Below are positions 43,243 to 52,159 of a stretch of DNA of 64,000 bases, piece by piece. The position numbers were made by a program, and so were the translations under genes. Location: the NCBI GenBank assembly GCA_964453665.1, contig CAYVQT010000004.1, positions 1 through 64,000 of the forward strand. Direction: 5' to 3'. The notes beneath the pieces were generated by a model that searched no databases, was not told the origin of the DNA, and was given only the letters and a program-made list of their open reading frames with translations. This DNA is from DAOUTY01 sp964453665. Its GTDB lineage: Bacteria > Chloroflexota > Dehalococcoidia > SZUA-161. Within the stretch, counting starts at the first letter, position 1, and each line of letters begins with the position of its first letter.

Positions 43243-44834
43243 TGAAATTACGGTTGCTGATACAAATCTCTTGTATCTTAATAATTCTGTCACTGTCCGC
43301 CATCGCTTGTCCTTCAGGGACCCAAAGCCCTGATGCCACCACGCCCAACGGGATGCTGACACTCTTCGATGTTAGCCCACTAACTCTCGATCCGGCGCTA
43401 GCACGTTCCGGTACATCACTAACCTATATTGTCGAAATCTTCAGCGGACTGGTCAGCTTCGACCCGGAACTCAACCTGATACCTGACATCGCTGAGAGGT
43501 GGGAGGTAAGCAGCGACGGCAAAACCTATACCTTTTACCTGCGCCGGGACGTAACGTTCCACGACGGCAGTGAAGTCACCGCAAGCGATTTTAAGTATTC
43601 TATGGAACGCGCCTGTAACCCGGCAACCGGATCACAGACCGCTGAGACTTACCTCGGCGATATAGTCGGCGCTACAGAGAAACTGTCCAACGAGGCTGGA
43701 GAGGTCAGCGGTATCCAGGTTATTGACGACTATACCCTCCAGATTACCATCGACGCCCCCAAGGAATACTTCCCATCGAAGCTAGCCCATCCTGTAGCTT
43801 ATGTCGTCGACCGATCCAATGTAGAATCGGGAACAAATTGGTGGTACGACCCCAACGGTACAGGGCCATTCCAGCTCAAAGAATGGCAAATAGATGACTT
43901 TATAATTCTGGAGAGAAATAGCTTCTACTACCTTGAACCGCCCAAAGTGGAACAGGTCGCCTTCCTTCTCTGGGGTGGAGTGCCAATGAGTATGTATGAG
44001 ACAGATGAAATAGATATCACTGATGTCTATCTGGGAGACATCGAGAGGGTGCTCGATCCTGATAACCCCCTGAATAAGGAGCTTTCGGTCATACCTCAAC
44101 TAAGCATCTCTTTTATTGGCTTCAACTCGGCCAAACCACCCTTTGATGATGCTAATGTGCGCCAGGCGTTCTGCCATGCTATCGACAAGGATAAGCTGGT
44201 TAAACTGGTACTCAAAGACCTGGTAATCACTGCTCATGGCATACTTCCTCCGGGCATGCCCGGCTATAATGAAGATGTTCAGGGACTGGATTTCGATGTG
44301 GACTTGGCAAAGCGTTTGCTCGCCGAATCAGAATATGGCAGTGCCGCTAATTTGCCCCCTATCACACTGACCTCATATGGCAGAGGGACTGCTTCAAATA
44401 TAGAGGCAGCCCTTGTTGACATGTGGCTGCAAAATTTGGGGGTAGAAGTAGAGATCAGACAGTTGGAGCCGGAGAAATACCCATTCCTTCTAATGGAAGA
44501 AAAAGACGAGATGTTTACTCTTGGCTGGGGAGCCGACTACCCTGACCCTCAGAATTTCCTGGACGTATTGTTTCACAGTGACACGTCGGACAACATCGGT
44601 GAGTATACTAGCTCCGACGTAGATTCTTTACTTGAAGAGGCACGGGAGGAAAAAGATTTCAACGCTCGTATATATCTTTACCAGCAAGCGGAGCAAATTA
44701 TTGTCGACAATGCTGCCTGTCTCCCTATTTATTTCGATGTCGCCTATGTACTTATCAAACCCTACGTTAAAGACCTTCCTCTAGTCCCCCTGTGGATACC
44801 CAGCCTTAAGTACGTCACTATCGAACCTCACTAG
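43242..44834 (+). CDS. Oligopeptide/dipeptide-type ABC transporter solute-binding lipoprotein
   Basis: The protein is of the SBP_bac_5 (DppA/OppA) family: LDPALARSGTSLTYIVEIFSGLV, PDIAERWEVSSDGKTYTFYLRRDVTFHDG, then RQAFCHAIDKDKLV and TLGWGADYPDPQNFLDVLF. The N-terminus is a lipoprotein signal (hydrophobic stretch ending AIAC), so the mature protein would be membrane-anchored outside the cell. ATG 43242 overlaps the preceding stop (TAATG). No permease or ATPase genes are nearby, so it is an orphan binding protein. It ends against the convergent phosphatidyltransferase gene with stops overlapping at 44831-44834. Confidence 0.92.
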   Translation: MKLRLLIQISCILIILSLSAIACPSGTQSPDATTPNGMLTLFDVSPLTLDPALARSGTSLTYIVEIFSGLVSFDPELNLIPDIAERWEVSSDGKTYTFYLRRDVTFHDGSEVTASDFKYSMERACNPATGSQTAETYLGDIVGATEKLSNEAGEVSGIQVIDDYTLQITIDAPKEYFPSKLAHPVAYVVDRSNVESGTNWWYDPNGTGPFQLKEWQIDDFIILERNSFYYLEPPKVEQVAFLLWGGVPMSMYETDEIDITDVYLGDIERVLDPDNPLNKELSVIPQLSISFIGFNSAKPPFDDANVRQAFCHAIDKDKLVKLVLKDLVITAHGILPPGMPGYNEDVQGLDFDVDLAKRLLAESEYGSAANLPPITLTSYGRGTASNIEAALVDMWLQNLGVEVEIRQLEPEKYPFLLMEEKDEMFTLGWGADYPDPQNFLDVLFHSDTSDNIGEYTSSDVDSLLEEAREEKDFNARIYLYQQAEQIIVDNAACLPIYFDVAYVLIKPYVKDLPLVPLWIPSLKYVTIEPH

Positions 44835-45427
44835 TCTTCTTCCTTATGCGCTTTCCTTGTCTGTTGCCATACATATAACAATCGCTGCCACGCAACCAGA
44901 TTGGAGAGCACTGCTATTACCCACAATATAACCAGCATTTGGTCAGAGAAAAGGCCTATTGCCAATAAGATAACCCTCTCGGGACGGGTGAATAGTCCCA
45001 CCTCGCACTTAAGTCCCAGTCCTTCAGCCCTTGCTCTCACATAGCTGGTCATCATCGAGCCCACCAGCGCCGCGCCGACCAGCACTACCTCCTGAAATGA
45101 GCTTTGCTCGGCGTAAAAGGCCAATAAGCCCAAAAACAGAGCCGCCTCGGAGAGTCTGTCGAACGTTGAATCGAGTACAGCTCCAAATCGAGTACCCCCC
45201 CCGCTAATTCTAGCAACCGCTCCGTCAAGCATATCGAAAGCTCCGGAGACCAATACCAGGAAACCACCTAAAAAAAAGTGGCCCGTGTATAACACCCAGG
45301 CCGTAACAAGCGCTATTAATAAGCCAACAGCAGTTATAATATTTGGACTTATCCCCGTTTTTGCAACCAGCTCCGCTGGTATTTTATTGACACTCTGTGC
45401 CAAGGTGCGTCGAGCCTTGTTGAGCAC
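44831..45427 (-). CDS. CDP-alcohol phosphatidyltransferase, probably phosphatidylinositol-phosphate synthase
   Basis: The CDP-alcohol phosphatidyltransferase signature is perfect: DMLDGAVARISGGGTRFGAVLDSTFDR, matching DxxDGxxAR-8x-GxxxDxxxD. About six membrane helices surround it in 198 residues. The family includes PgsA and phosphatidylinositol-phosphate synthase. The inositol-phosphate synthase gene upstream in the same operon points to an inositol head group. The GTG start overlaps the end of the glycosyltransferase gene by 44 bases, with GAGGAG upstream. The identity of the alcohol is inferred from context. Confidence 0.88.
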   Translation of the reverse strand: MLNKARRTLAQSVNKIPAELVAKTGISPNIITAVGLLIALVTAWVLYTGHFFLGGFLVLVSGAFDMLDGAVARISGGGTRFGAVLDSTFDRLSEAALFLGLLAFYAEQSSFQEVVLVGAALVGSMMTSYVRARAEGLGLKCEVGLFTRPERVILLAIGLFSDQMLVILWVIAVLSNLVAWQRLLYVWQQTRKAHKEED

Positions 45428-46583
45428 AGGTCATCTCCTCACTTACCTTACCGGGGTAGCCCTGTAACAAATCTTTGTAATATGACATCACCTGCTCAGC
45501 TACGGTCTCCCAGTTGTAGTCCCTGGCCTCCAACTCAGCCATGTTACCCATACTCTCACGCAGGTGACTGTCCTGAAGTAACTGAAGGAGAGAGTCGGCA
45601 AGAGCTTTCTCATCCCTGGGGCGAACTAACAGTCCATTAACTCCGTGGTCTACAACAGCGGCATAACCTGCGATATCCGAGGCAACAGTTGGCGTACCAA
45701 CAGCCATCGCCTCCAGTAAAACTATGCCAAAGCTCTCTTTGTCCGTAGCTGGGGAACAGAATATGTCAGCGCTTTTATAATAGCGAGGCAAATCCTCATA
45801 AGATACATAACCAGCGAAGATAATATCCTTCAGCTTGCGCTTCTCTGCTATTCTCCGGTATTTCTGCCAGGAGCGGCCCTCAGGGCCCACCACGATAAGC
45901 CGGCATTCAGAGAATTCCCTCTTCACTCTTTCATAGGCACCGAGTAAATATTTGAAACCTTTCCTTTTCTCCATCCGTCCCACAAACAATATGTTTAACT
46001 TGCCATCGCAGTACTGCGGAAAAGGAGTCACGCCAGTTGTAAAGTGCCTGAGGTCTATACCATTGGGAATTATCTTGTAATCGGCAGGGAAATACCTTCT
46101 AACAAACTCTAGTGCAGCTTTAGATACAGCTATTCTGCCATCTAGTTTATCGAACCATCTGTTAAGGCATATCGGTTTCCAGAATGGATAGCCCCAGCTA
46201 CGGTTCCGACTGGCATGGAAAGTTCCCACTGTGAGTTCCTGCGATGCATGGTGCAATACGGCGGTGGCTAGCGTTGGCATCAATGGCTCATGTATATGGA
46301 TGACATCGAACCTCTCTTGTCTGAGCATATCCTTAATGCGGCTTGAGAAAACCAATCTCGGCGATACCGGACTCCTTACAACCGAGCCACTGGCACGAAT
46401 TGGTATTGGCCGGCCAAAGAACATAATATCTCCATTTTTCTGCGTATCACTGGGTTTAGATGAAGGAGCAATAATCTTTACCTGGTGTCCCATTCGGGTA
46501 AAATTCTCATAGAGACGTGAAATATGAATATTCACCCCGCCGGGGTATGCGTAATCGTAAGGTGAAACCAGAGCTATCTTCAT
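45384..46583 (-). CDS. GT4 glycosyltransferase, PimA-like (phosphatidylinositol mannosyltransferase)
   Basis: The protein has a GT-B fold: N-terminal VSPYDYAYPGGVNIHI with FDVIHIHEPLMPTLA, and the C-terminal nucleotide-binding part with LNILFVGRMEKRKGFKYLL, ADIFCSPATDKESFGIVLLEAMAVGTPTVAS and the EX7E-type region. The opening closely resembles PimA of actinobacteria, which adds mannose to phosphatidylinositol. The operon (inositol-phosphate synthase, this gene, phosphatidyltransferase) supports synthesis of phosphatidylinositol mannosides or similar glycolipids. A different sugar cannot be excluded. It lies 6 bp after ino1. Confidence 0.88.
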   Translation of the reverse strand: MKIALVSPYDYAYPGGVNIHISRLYENFTRMGHQVKIIAPSSKPSDTQKNGDIMFFGRPIPIRASGSVVRSPVSPRLVFSSRIKDMLRQERFDVIHIHEPLMPTLATAVLHHASQELTVGTFHASRNRSWGYPFWKPICLNRWFDKLDGRIAVSKAALEFVRRYFPADYKIIPNGIDLRHFTTGVTPFPQYCDGKLNILFVGRMEKRKGFKYLLGAYERVKREFSECRLIVVGPEGRSWQKYRRIAEKRKLKDIIFAGYVSYEDLPRYYKSADIFCSPATDKESFGIVLLEAMAVGTPTVASDIAGYAAVVDHGVNGLLVRPRDEKALADSLLQLLQDSHLRESMGNMAELEARDYNWETVAEQVMSYYKDLLQGYPGKVSEEMTCAQQGSTHLGTECQ

Positions 46584-46589
46584 AGTTAT

Positions 46590-47720
46590 TTATTTTCGCT
46601 TCCGCCGTTTTACCGCTTTGCTTCCGTCAGATGGTGAATTTTTTCTAGTGGGACGCCCTGCAATGAAATCCTCAGTCAAATTTCTAGCTTCATCATCTGT
46701 ATATTGGACCGGGGGTGATTTCATAAAGTAGGCAGATGGACTTACCAGTGCTCCAGCCATGCCTCTGTCCATAGCCAGTTTGCAACACCTTATCGCGTCG
46801 ATCACTACTCCCGCTGAGTTAGGGCTGTCCCACACCTCCATCTTAAGTTCCACATTCAGCGGCACATCACCAAATGTGCGCCCTTCCATCCGTAGATAGC
46901 ACCATTTACGGTCTTCCAGCCAGGGCACATGGTCACTGGGGCCTACATGGATATTACCCTCCCCCAGGTCGTAATCCAACTGAGAAGTTACAGACGTGGT
47001 CTTTGATATTTTCTTCGACTCTAATCTCTCCCGCTCGAGCATGTTGAGGAAATCCGTGTTGCCGCCAAAGTTCAACTGGTATGTCCTCTCCAGCCTAACA
47101 CCACGGTCACGGAAAAGCCTGGTGAGTACGCGATGTGTGATAGTTGCACCTACCTGAGACTTGATATCATCACCTATGACCGGCAAACCCGCGGCCTCGA
47201 ATCTGCTTTGCCAGTATTTCTCACGGGCTATAAACACCGGGATGCAATTTATAAAGGCACAACCGGCAGTAAGTACCTGCTCCACATACCACTTGGTTGC
47301 TTCTTCACTACCCACAGGTAGATAGTTAATTACTACGTGGGTCTCCCTTTCTTTAAGTATCTTGACTATATCTGCGGTCGAACCCGGCGCTTTTGTAACA
47401 ACCTGAGAGAGGTATTTCCCCAGACCGTCGTGAGTCATACCTCTATCAACCGTTACGCCAGTTAAAGGAGTCTCACAGAACTTGATTGTATTGTTCGGGT
47501 GGGTCGATATAGCTTCTGCTATATCCTTGCCTACTTTGTTGCGGTCTATGTCAAAGGCAGCCACAAAGTTAATATCACTTATGTGATAGCCGCCTAAATT
47601 AACGTGCATAAGCCCGGGCACGAAATCATCTTCAGATGCGTCTTGATAGTAATAAACCCCCTGAACTAGTGACGAAGCACAATTCCCAACCCCGACTATA
47701 GCCACATTTATCTTACCCAA
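46590..47720 (-). CDS. ino1: myo-Inositol-1-phosphate synthase
   Basis: The enzyme turns glucose-6-phosphate into inositol-3-phosphate with NAD+. The N-terminal NAD motif is VAIVGVGNCASSLVQG, and the family segments INYLPVGSEEATKWY, NCIPVFIA, IGDDIKSQVGATITHRVL, LNFGGNTDFLNM and SDHVPWLEDRK are all present. The 376-residue length fits the bacterial class. TTG start with AAAGGAG upstream. It opens the three-gene inositol-lipid operon, divergent from the PHP gene. Confidence 0.95.
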   Translation of the reverse strand: MGKINVAIVGVGNCASSLVQGVYYYQDASEDDFVPGLMHVNLGGYHISDINFVAAFDIDRNKVGKDIAEAISTHPNNTIKFCETPLTGVTVDRGMTHDGLGKYLSQVVTKAPGSTADIVKILKERETHVVINYLPVGSEEATKWYVEQVLTAGCAFINCIPVFIAREKYWQSRFEAAGLPVIGDDIKSQVGATITHRVLTRLFRDRGVRLERTYQLNFGGNTDFLNMLERERLESKKISKTTSVTSQLDYDLGEGNIHVGPSDHVPWLEDRKWCYLRMEGRTFGDVPLNVELKMEVWDSPNSAGVVIDAIRCCKLAMDRGMAGALVSPSAYFMKSPPVQYTDDEARNLTEDFIAGRPTRKNSPSDGSKAVKRRKRK

Positions 47721-47739
47721 TTTACAGCACTCCTTTCCT

Positions 47740-47770
47740 TTGACATTAAGGCGTTAAATTTGCCTAATAT
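47740..47770 (+). promoter_or_regulatory. Likely promoter of the PHP gene
   Basis: TTGACA (47740-47745) and TAATAT (47765-47770) are separated by 19 bp, a little wide. A start near 47777 would favour the ATG at 47802 over the TTG at 47760. Confidence 0.5.
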
Positions 47771-47801
47771 AGAATCTTCTGCTATTCTCGATACTGTAAA
47801 G

Positions 47802-48464
47802 ATGGTTTACGATTTCCATACCCATACTTGTATAAGCGACGGCGCCCTCTCGCCACTAGAACTAGTACGAAGGGCGCTCGTTAATAATTACCGCGCAATT
47901 GCAATCACTGACCATGTCGGTACCGGATATCTAGAACGGCTTATTACCGAGATTGCCGCAGATTGTGTCCTGGCAGAACAGCATTGGGACATAGACGCTA
48001 TCCCCGGTGTCGAACTTACCCACCTCCCGGCAGCAGCGATCGCAGAAACTGCAAAAAAAGCCAAGCAAATCGGTGCTAAAATTGTGGTGGTTCACGGTGA
48101 AACCACTGCAGAACCCGTTGAACAGGGTACAAACCTGGCTGCGGTAAAGTCACCATACGTTGATATCTTAGCACATCCTGGATTAATAACTCTCGAAGAA
48201 GCCCAACTCGCAGCTGCCAATGATATCTACCTCGAAATCACTGCACGGCGCCTCCACTCATCGACTAATCAACACGTGGCCCAGGTTGCTCGCCTTGCTG
48301 GAGCAAAACTCCTTATTAACTCAGACGCTCACACCGAACTAGACCTTCTTACCCCCGAGCTAGCCAACTCCATCGCTACTGCTGCCGCACTAACTCAAAA
48401 CGAAATTGCTGATGTTCTACACAATAATCCTTTGAACCTCATTAGTAAGCTGCTCGCGAGATAA
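47802..48464 (+). CDS. PHP-domain phosphoesterase-like protein
   Basis: The protein starts MVYDFHTHTCISDGALSPLELV and has AIAITDHVG, GVELTH, VVVHGE, DILAHPGLI and NSDAH, the metal-binding histidine/aspartate set of PHP enzymes (histidinol-phosphatase and relatives). It is about 220 residues. Family members hydrolyse phosphate esters or phosphodiesters. ATG 47802 is chosen because of the promoter position and because family homology begins there. A TTG at 47760 remains possible. The gene is divergent from ino1, and a role in inositol metabolism is only a positional guess. Confidence 0.85.
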   Translation: MVYDFHTHTCISDGALSPLELVRRALVNNYRAIAITDHVGTGYLERLITEIAADCVLAEQHWDIDAIPGVELTHLPAAAIAETAKKAKQIGAKIVVVHGETTAEPVEQGTNLAAVKSPYVDILAHPGLITLEEAQLAAANDIYLEITARRLHSSTNQHVAQVARLAGAKLLINSDAHTELDLLTPELANSIATAAALTQNEIADVLHNNPLNLISKLLAR

Positions 48465-48489
48465 GCTTCTTTGGATCTTTAATCAGAAA

Positions 48490-48630
48490 TTATCCTTTGC
48501 CGATCCTAAATACCGTAGTCCCACACTTTCCACATTTCCCCTTGGTTGCGGGCTTACCATTCTTCAGTGTGACATTCGCCGCGTTCTGGATATCAACCTT
48601 TTTTCTGCACTTAAAGCAATACGCCTGCAC
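48490..48630 (-). CDS. DUF5679-type zinc-ribbon mini-protein
   Basis: A 46-residue frame from a GTG with GAGGGGG upstream encodes MQAYCFKCRKK, VTLKNGKPATKGKCGKCGTTVFRIGKG. Two CxxC pairs flank a KNGKPATKG stretch, the pattern of DUF5679 proteins, which are small single-domain zinc ribbons of unknown role. It has its own promoter (48659-48688) in the gap after truB, and lies convergent to the PHP gene, 25 bp away. Confidence 0.85.
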   Translation of the reverse strand: MQAYCFKCRKKVDIQNAANVTLKNGKPATKGKCGKCGTTVFRIGKG

Positions 48631-48658
48631 TCTTTCACCCCCTCTCTGGTTTGGTAAG

Positions 48659-48688
48659 AATATACACACCTGCGATAGGAAATGTCAA
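48659..48688 (-). promoter_or_regulatory. Promoter of the DUF5679 gene
   Basis: On the minus strand TTGACA (48688-48683) and TATATT (48664-48659) are separated by 18 bp, just downstream of the truB stop, about 30 bases before the GTG start. Confidence 0.7.
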
Positions 48689-48690
48689 GT

Positions 48691-49593
48691 TTAGGCATGT
48701 GCATTCATAATAACTTTCTTCGGCTTCCAGTACTCATCCTCCTTGCCGCGCGAAAGGACAGCGATAAAGCGTCCATTACTAGAATAAACTCTGCATTGCC
48801 CCTCATATGGGCAGCCTTGTACATCTAATATGAGCGGGCGTCCGTTAATTATTGACAACTCATCCTCATCTCCAACTGTCACAGCCGGTAAATGTTTAAC
48901 AGCGATATCGATTGAATGTATGAAATCATGCCAGCGATTGTCCCGAAAGGCACTTTCGACCTCGTTAATTTTTATCGCGTCTTTAACATGAAAAGGCCCG
49001 CTACTTATGCGGACCAGATCCTTAAGATGAGCGCCACATCCCAGTTTTTCCCCTAAATCATGTGCCAGCGACCGTATATAAGCCCCCTTCCCACTCTCTA
49101 CCTCTAACTTGAGCACAGGCGGACGCCATTCCAACACATCTATGCGGTAGAACTCCACCTTTCTGGTTTTTCTAGGAAGTTCAATCCCGGCTCTGGCCCA
49201 GCGGTACAGCGGCACACCTTTATGCTTGATAGCACTGTACATAGGAGGAATCTGCTCTATTTGACCTTTAAAAGAGGATGTTGCGGTCTCTAAATCTTGT
49301 CTGTTCAGCTCTGAAGTATCGCCTGTCCTAACAATCTTTCCAGCGGCATCATAGGTATCTGTTGATACTCCCAGTTCGATCTCAGCCTGGTAAACCTTCC
49401 TGGTATTGAACAAGAATTCTACCAGCCTTGTACCTTGTCCAAGACAAATCGGCAGAACGCCAGTAGCTTCAGGGTCCAGGGTCCCACCATGCCCCACCCT
49501 CCGCTCTCCGCTTACCCTCCTGACGAGGGCCACAACCTCAAATGACGTTCTTCCCTTTGGCTTATCCAGATTCAGGATCCCGTCAATTGCCAC
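48691..49593 (-). CDS. truB: tRNA pseudouridine-55 synthase TruB
   Basis: TruB makes the universal pseudouridine 55 of tRNA. The motifs DGILNLDKPKGRTSFEVV, GHGGTLDPEATGVLPICLG (catalytic Asp) and GKGAYIRSLAHDLGEKLG are present, and a C-terminal PUA-like domain follows. The 300-residue protein is complete. GTG start, 2 bp after the rbfA stop. It ends the nusA-ylxR-infB-rbfA-truB operon. Confidence 0.97.
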   Translation of the reverse strand: MAIDGILNLDKPKGRTSFEVVALVRRVSGERRVGHGGTLDPEATGVLPICLGQGTRLVEFLFNTRKVYQAEIELGVSTDTYDAAGKIVRTGDTSELNRQDLETATSSFKGQIEQIPPMYSAIKHKGVPLYRWARAGIELPRKTRKVEFYRIDVLEWRPPVLKLEVESGKGAYIRSLAHDLGEKLGCGAHLKDLVRISSGPFHVKDAIKINEVESAFRDNRWHDFIHSIDIAVKHLPAVTVGDEDELSIINGRPLILDVQGCPYEGQCRVYSSNGRFIAVLSRGKEDEYWKPKKVIMNAHA

Positions 49594-49595
49594 CT

Positions 49596-49964
49596 CTAGT
49601 CCACTTCACCAGGACTGTCATCTGGAGCCACCTCATTAATCAATTCAAGTAAGCGACTCCCTCGCTCGATAGATTCATCTCTTAGGAAGGTTAACTCCGG
49701 TGTATAGCGTATTGTTAGACGTTCGCCCAATCCTCGACGCAAGAAACCGGAGGCAGCAGCGAGCCCTTCTTCCACCTGCCTCTTCTCTTCTTCAGAACCC
49801 ATAACGCTCACAAATACCTTGGCATACCTTAGATCGGGAGAAGTATCCACCTCCGTTACGCTCAATAAGCCACTTAGCCTGGGATCCCTTATCTCACGCA
49901 TCAGCAGCCCACTTATTTCCCTGCGTATAACATCGTTTACCCTAGCTATGCGCCGTGTACTCAT
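49596..49964 (-). CDS. rbfA: Ribosome-binding factor A
   Basis: RbfA is a KH-like 30S maturation factor. The protein starts MSTRRIARVNDVIRREISGLLMREIRDPRL and contains DLRYAKVFVSVMGSEEE and GLGERLTIRYTPELTFLRDES, the standard family pattern. It is 122 residues with an acidic C-terminus. It lies between infB and truB, as in most bacteria. Confidence 0.95.
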   Translation of the reverse strand: MSTRRIARVNDVIRREISGLLMREIRDPRLSGLLSVTEVDTSPDLRYAKVFVSVMGSEEEKRQVEEGLAAASGFLRRGLGERLTIRYTPELTFLRDESIERGSRLLELINEVAPDDSPGEVD

Positions 49965-49986
49965 TTAAGCCCCAGCCATCTGGCTT

Positions 49987-51810
49987 TCAGCCCTTTTTCT
50001 CTTTTCTATAGGACTCTATAACATCGCCAACCTCGCATGATGCTAGGCCCTCGATGCCTATTCCGCACTCAAATCCGGCTGTCATTTCACGAACGTTTTC
50101 TTTGAAGTGCTTCAAGCTGGAAATGGATGACTCATGAATAACTTCGCCACCACGAATAACTCTGGCCATTGCACCACGACTTAACTTCCCGTCAGTTATA
50201 TATGCACCGGCTATCTTCCCCTTCCTAACGTTGAAAATAGCCCTCACCTCAGCATGGCCCTCAATAACATCCACGTATGTCGGTTCCAGCAGACCCGTCA
50301 TTGCCTTCTCAATATCCTCAACCAGCTTGTATATCACGTCATAGCAACGAATATCAACGTCCTCCTGGTCAGCCAGTAGTTTTGCCCCTGGTTCCGGACG
50401 GGTATTAAACCCAATAATTATCCCCTTAGAGGCAACAGCTAGCATGACATCGTTCTCGGTGATATTACCGCTGCCCGAATGGACGAGCCTCACTTTGACC
50501 TTATCGCTTCCCAGTCGTTCCAGAGAACTTTTTATAGGTTCCAGACTTCCCTGGACATCAGTTTTCAGCACGATATCCAGCTCTTTTACCTGCCCTTCCT
50601 GAATCTGAGCGAAGAGATTGCTTAATCTAGGAGCCTGTGATTCTCCTATTCTATCCCTCTCAGTCTGGCGTCGTTGTGCCTCGACCCGTGCTTCTCTCTC
50701 GCTGCCGAACACGGTTAAAAGATCGCCTGCTTGTGCAACACTGTTCAGACCTAATATCTCAACAGGCATAGAAGGCCCCGCCTTCCTCACCCGCCTGCCA
50801 TTGTCATCGAACATCGCCTTAATCCTTCCCCACGTACCACCCACCACTACATTATTACCTATGCTTAATGTCCCGGTTTGTACTAACACGGTAGCCAGAG
50901 AGCCCCTGCTGCTATCCAGGCTTGCTTCAATAATCACTCCTATTGCCGGCCGTGCGGGATTAGCCTTGAGCTCTTGAACCTCAGCTACAATAAGCAAATT
51001 ATCCAGAAGATCAGATATAGCATCTCCCCGTTTTGCCGAGACTGGAACACAGACAATATCACCACCCCACTCCTCGATAAGAAGGTTGTTATCAGCAAGC
51101 TGCTGCTTTACACGGTCCACATTAGCATCCGGCTTATCGATCTTGTTAATAGCTACCACTATAGGCACATCCGCTGCACGCGCGTGGTCAATAGCTTCCA
51201 CCGTTTGTGGCATAACACCGTCATCAGCTGCGACAACCAGTATTGCAATATCAGTAACTTTCGCTCCGCGAGCACGCATCGCTGTAAAAGCCTCGTGGCC
51301 AGGAGTATCAATGAAGGTAATTTTCTGACCATGGACTTCGACCTGATAGGCACCGATGTGTTGGGTGATGCTTCCAGCTTCTGTATCCATAACGTTAGTT
51401 TGTCGTATTGTATCAAGTAGTTTAGTTTTACCATGGTCAACGTGTCCCATAATAGTTACTACGGGAGGACGCGGTTTCTGAGCTTTTTTATCCTCTTTTA
51501 TATCGTACTTCTCAACGTCTCCTTCAGCAGACTGCGCTTCCTCTTTAACTTCATAGCCAAGCTCGGTTGCCACAGCCGCCGCGCTATCGAAGTCGATAAC
51601 CTGGTTGATGTTAGCCATGATGCCGTTTCGCATCAAATGCTTGATCACCTCAATGCCGCTAATACCTAGAATATCCGCCAACTGCTTAACCGTTAGCGCA
51701 CGTGAAATCACTACACATGGCCTTGTTTCTGACTTGCCAGCTGCAGATGCCTCGGCCCGCGCATCGTCCTTTCTGCCCCTTACCTTACCTCGGCTGACTC
51801 TCTGGCTCAT
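49987..51810 (-). CDS. infB: Translation initiation factor IF-2 (short form)
   Basis: IF-2 brings initiator tRNA to the ribosome. The GTPase domain is intact: GHVDHGKTKLLD (P-loop), DTPGHEAF, NKIDKPDAN. The N-terminus carries one IF2_N-like segment (VKQLADILGISGIEVIKHLMRNGIMANINQ), and domains II to IV follow. At 607 residues it lacks the long N-terminal extension found in enteric IF-2. ATG 51810 with AGGAG 7 bases upstream is chosen over TTG 51816. ylxR is 42 bp upstream. Confidence 0.97.
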   Translation of the reverse strand: MSQRVSRGKVRGRKDDARAEASAAGKSETRPCVVISRALTVKQLADILGISGIEVIKHLMRNGIMANINQVIDFDSAAAVATELGYEVKEEAQSAEGDVEKYDIKEDKKAQKPRPPVVTIMGHVDHGKTKLLDTIRQTNVMDTEAGSITQHIGAYQVEVHGQKITFIDTPGHEAFTAMRARGAKVTDIAILVVAADDGVMPQTVEAIDHARAADVPIVVAINKIDKPDANVDRVKQQLADNNLLIEEWGGDIVCVPVSAKRGDAISDLLDNLLIVAEVQELKANPARPAIGVIIEASLDSSRGSLATVLVQTGTLSIGNNVVVGGTWGRIKAMFDDNGRRVRKAGPSMPVEILGLNSVAQAGDLLTVFGSEREARVEAQRRQTERDRIGESQAPRLSNLFAQIQEGQVKELDIVLKTDVQGSLEPIKSSLERLGSDKVKVRLVHSGSGNITENDVMLAVASKGIIIGFNTRPEPGAKLLADQEDVDIRCYDVIYKLVEDIEKAMTGLLEPTYVDVIEGHAEVRAIFNVRKGKIAGAYITDGKLSRGAMARVIRGGEVIHESSISSLKHFKENVREMTAGFECGIGIEGLASCEVGDVIESYRKEKKG

Positions 51811-51852
51811 CCACAAACTCCTAGCCTACAGACTTCAGGTATATAATTCATT

Positions 51853-52152
51853 TCATTCAGTATTTAAAGGCAGAGTCTTGCTGTACGCTATAAGGTTCGC
51901 ACGCTGCTCCCCGCTGATCTCAGATTTTAAAGCATGTTCAAGCTTTTTCCTTTTCAATCCGATCTCCCAGCATTCTTGCATTTTACAAATATAGGCGCCC
52001 CTTCCCGCTTTCTTTCCTCTCAGGTCAATCTCCAGGTCTCCCGGAAAGGTGCGTACAATCCTTATCAGCTCCCATTTTGGCCTTTTTTCCCCACAAGCTA
52101 TGCATGTACGCTCAGGTATATGCTTAATACGCCTCTGTGATATTGCAACCAA
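51853..52152 (-). CDS. ylxR: YlxR (DUF448) RNA-binding protein
   Basis: The 99-residue protein has the DUF448 motif PERTCIACGEKRPKWELIRIVR and GRGAYICKMQECWEIGLKRKKLEHALK, as in the YlxR protein encoded between nusA and infB in most Gram-positive operons. It is thought to bind nucleic acid or RNase P. The start is a TTG shortly after the nusA stop, with GGAGGAG in the end of nusA as ribosome-binding site. Confidence 0.93.
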   Translation of the reverse strand: MVAISQRRIKHIPERTCIACGEKRPKWELIRIVRTFPGDLEIDLRGKKAGRGAYICKMQECWEIGLKRKKLEHALKSEISGEQRANLIAYSKTLPLNTE

Positions 52153-52159
52153 TTAAATT

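Noticed and set aside
48497..48694. 65-residue plus-strand frame in the truB-PHP gap
   Set aside because: It is antisense to the well-supported DUF5679 mini-gene and has no family resemblance.
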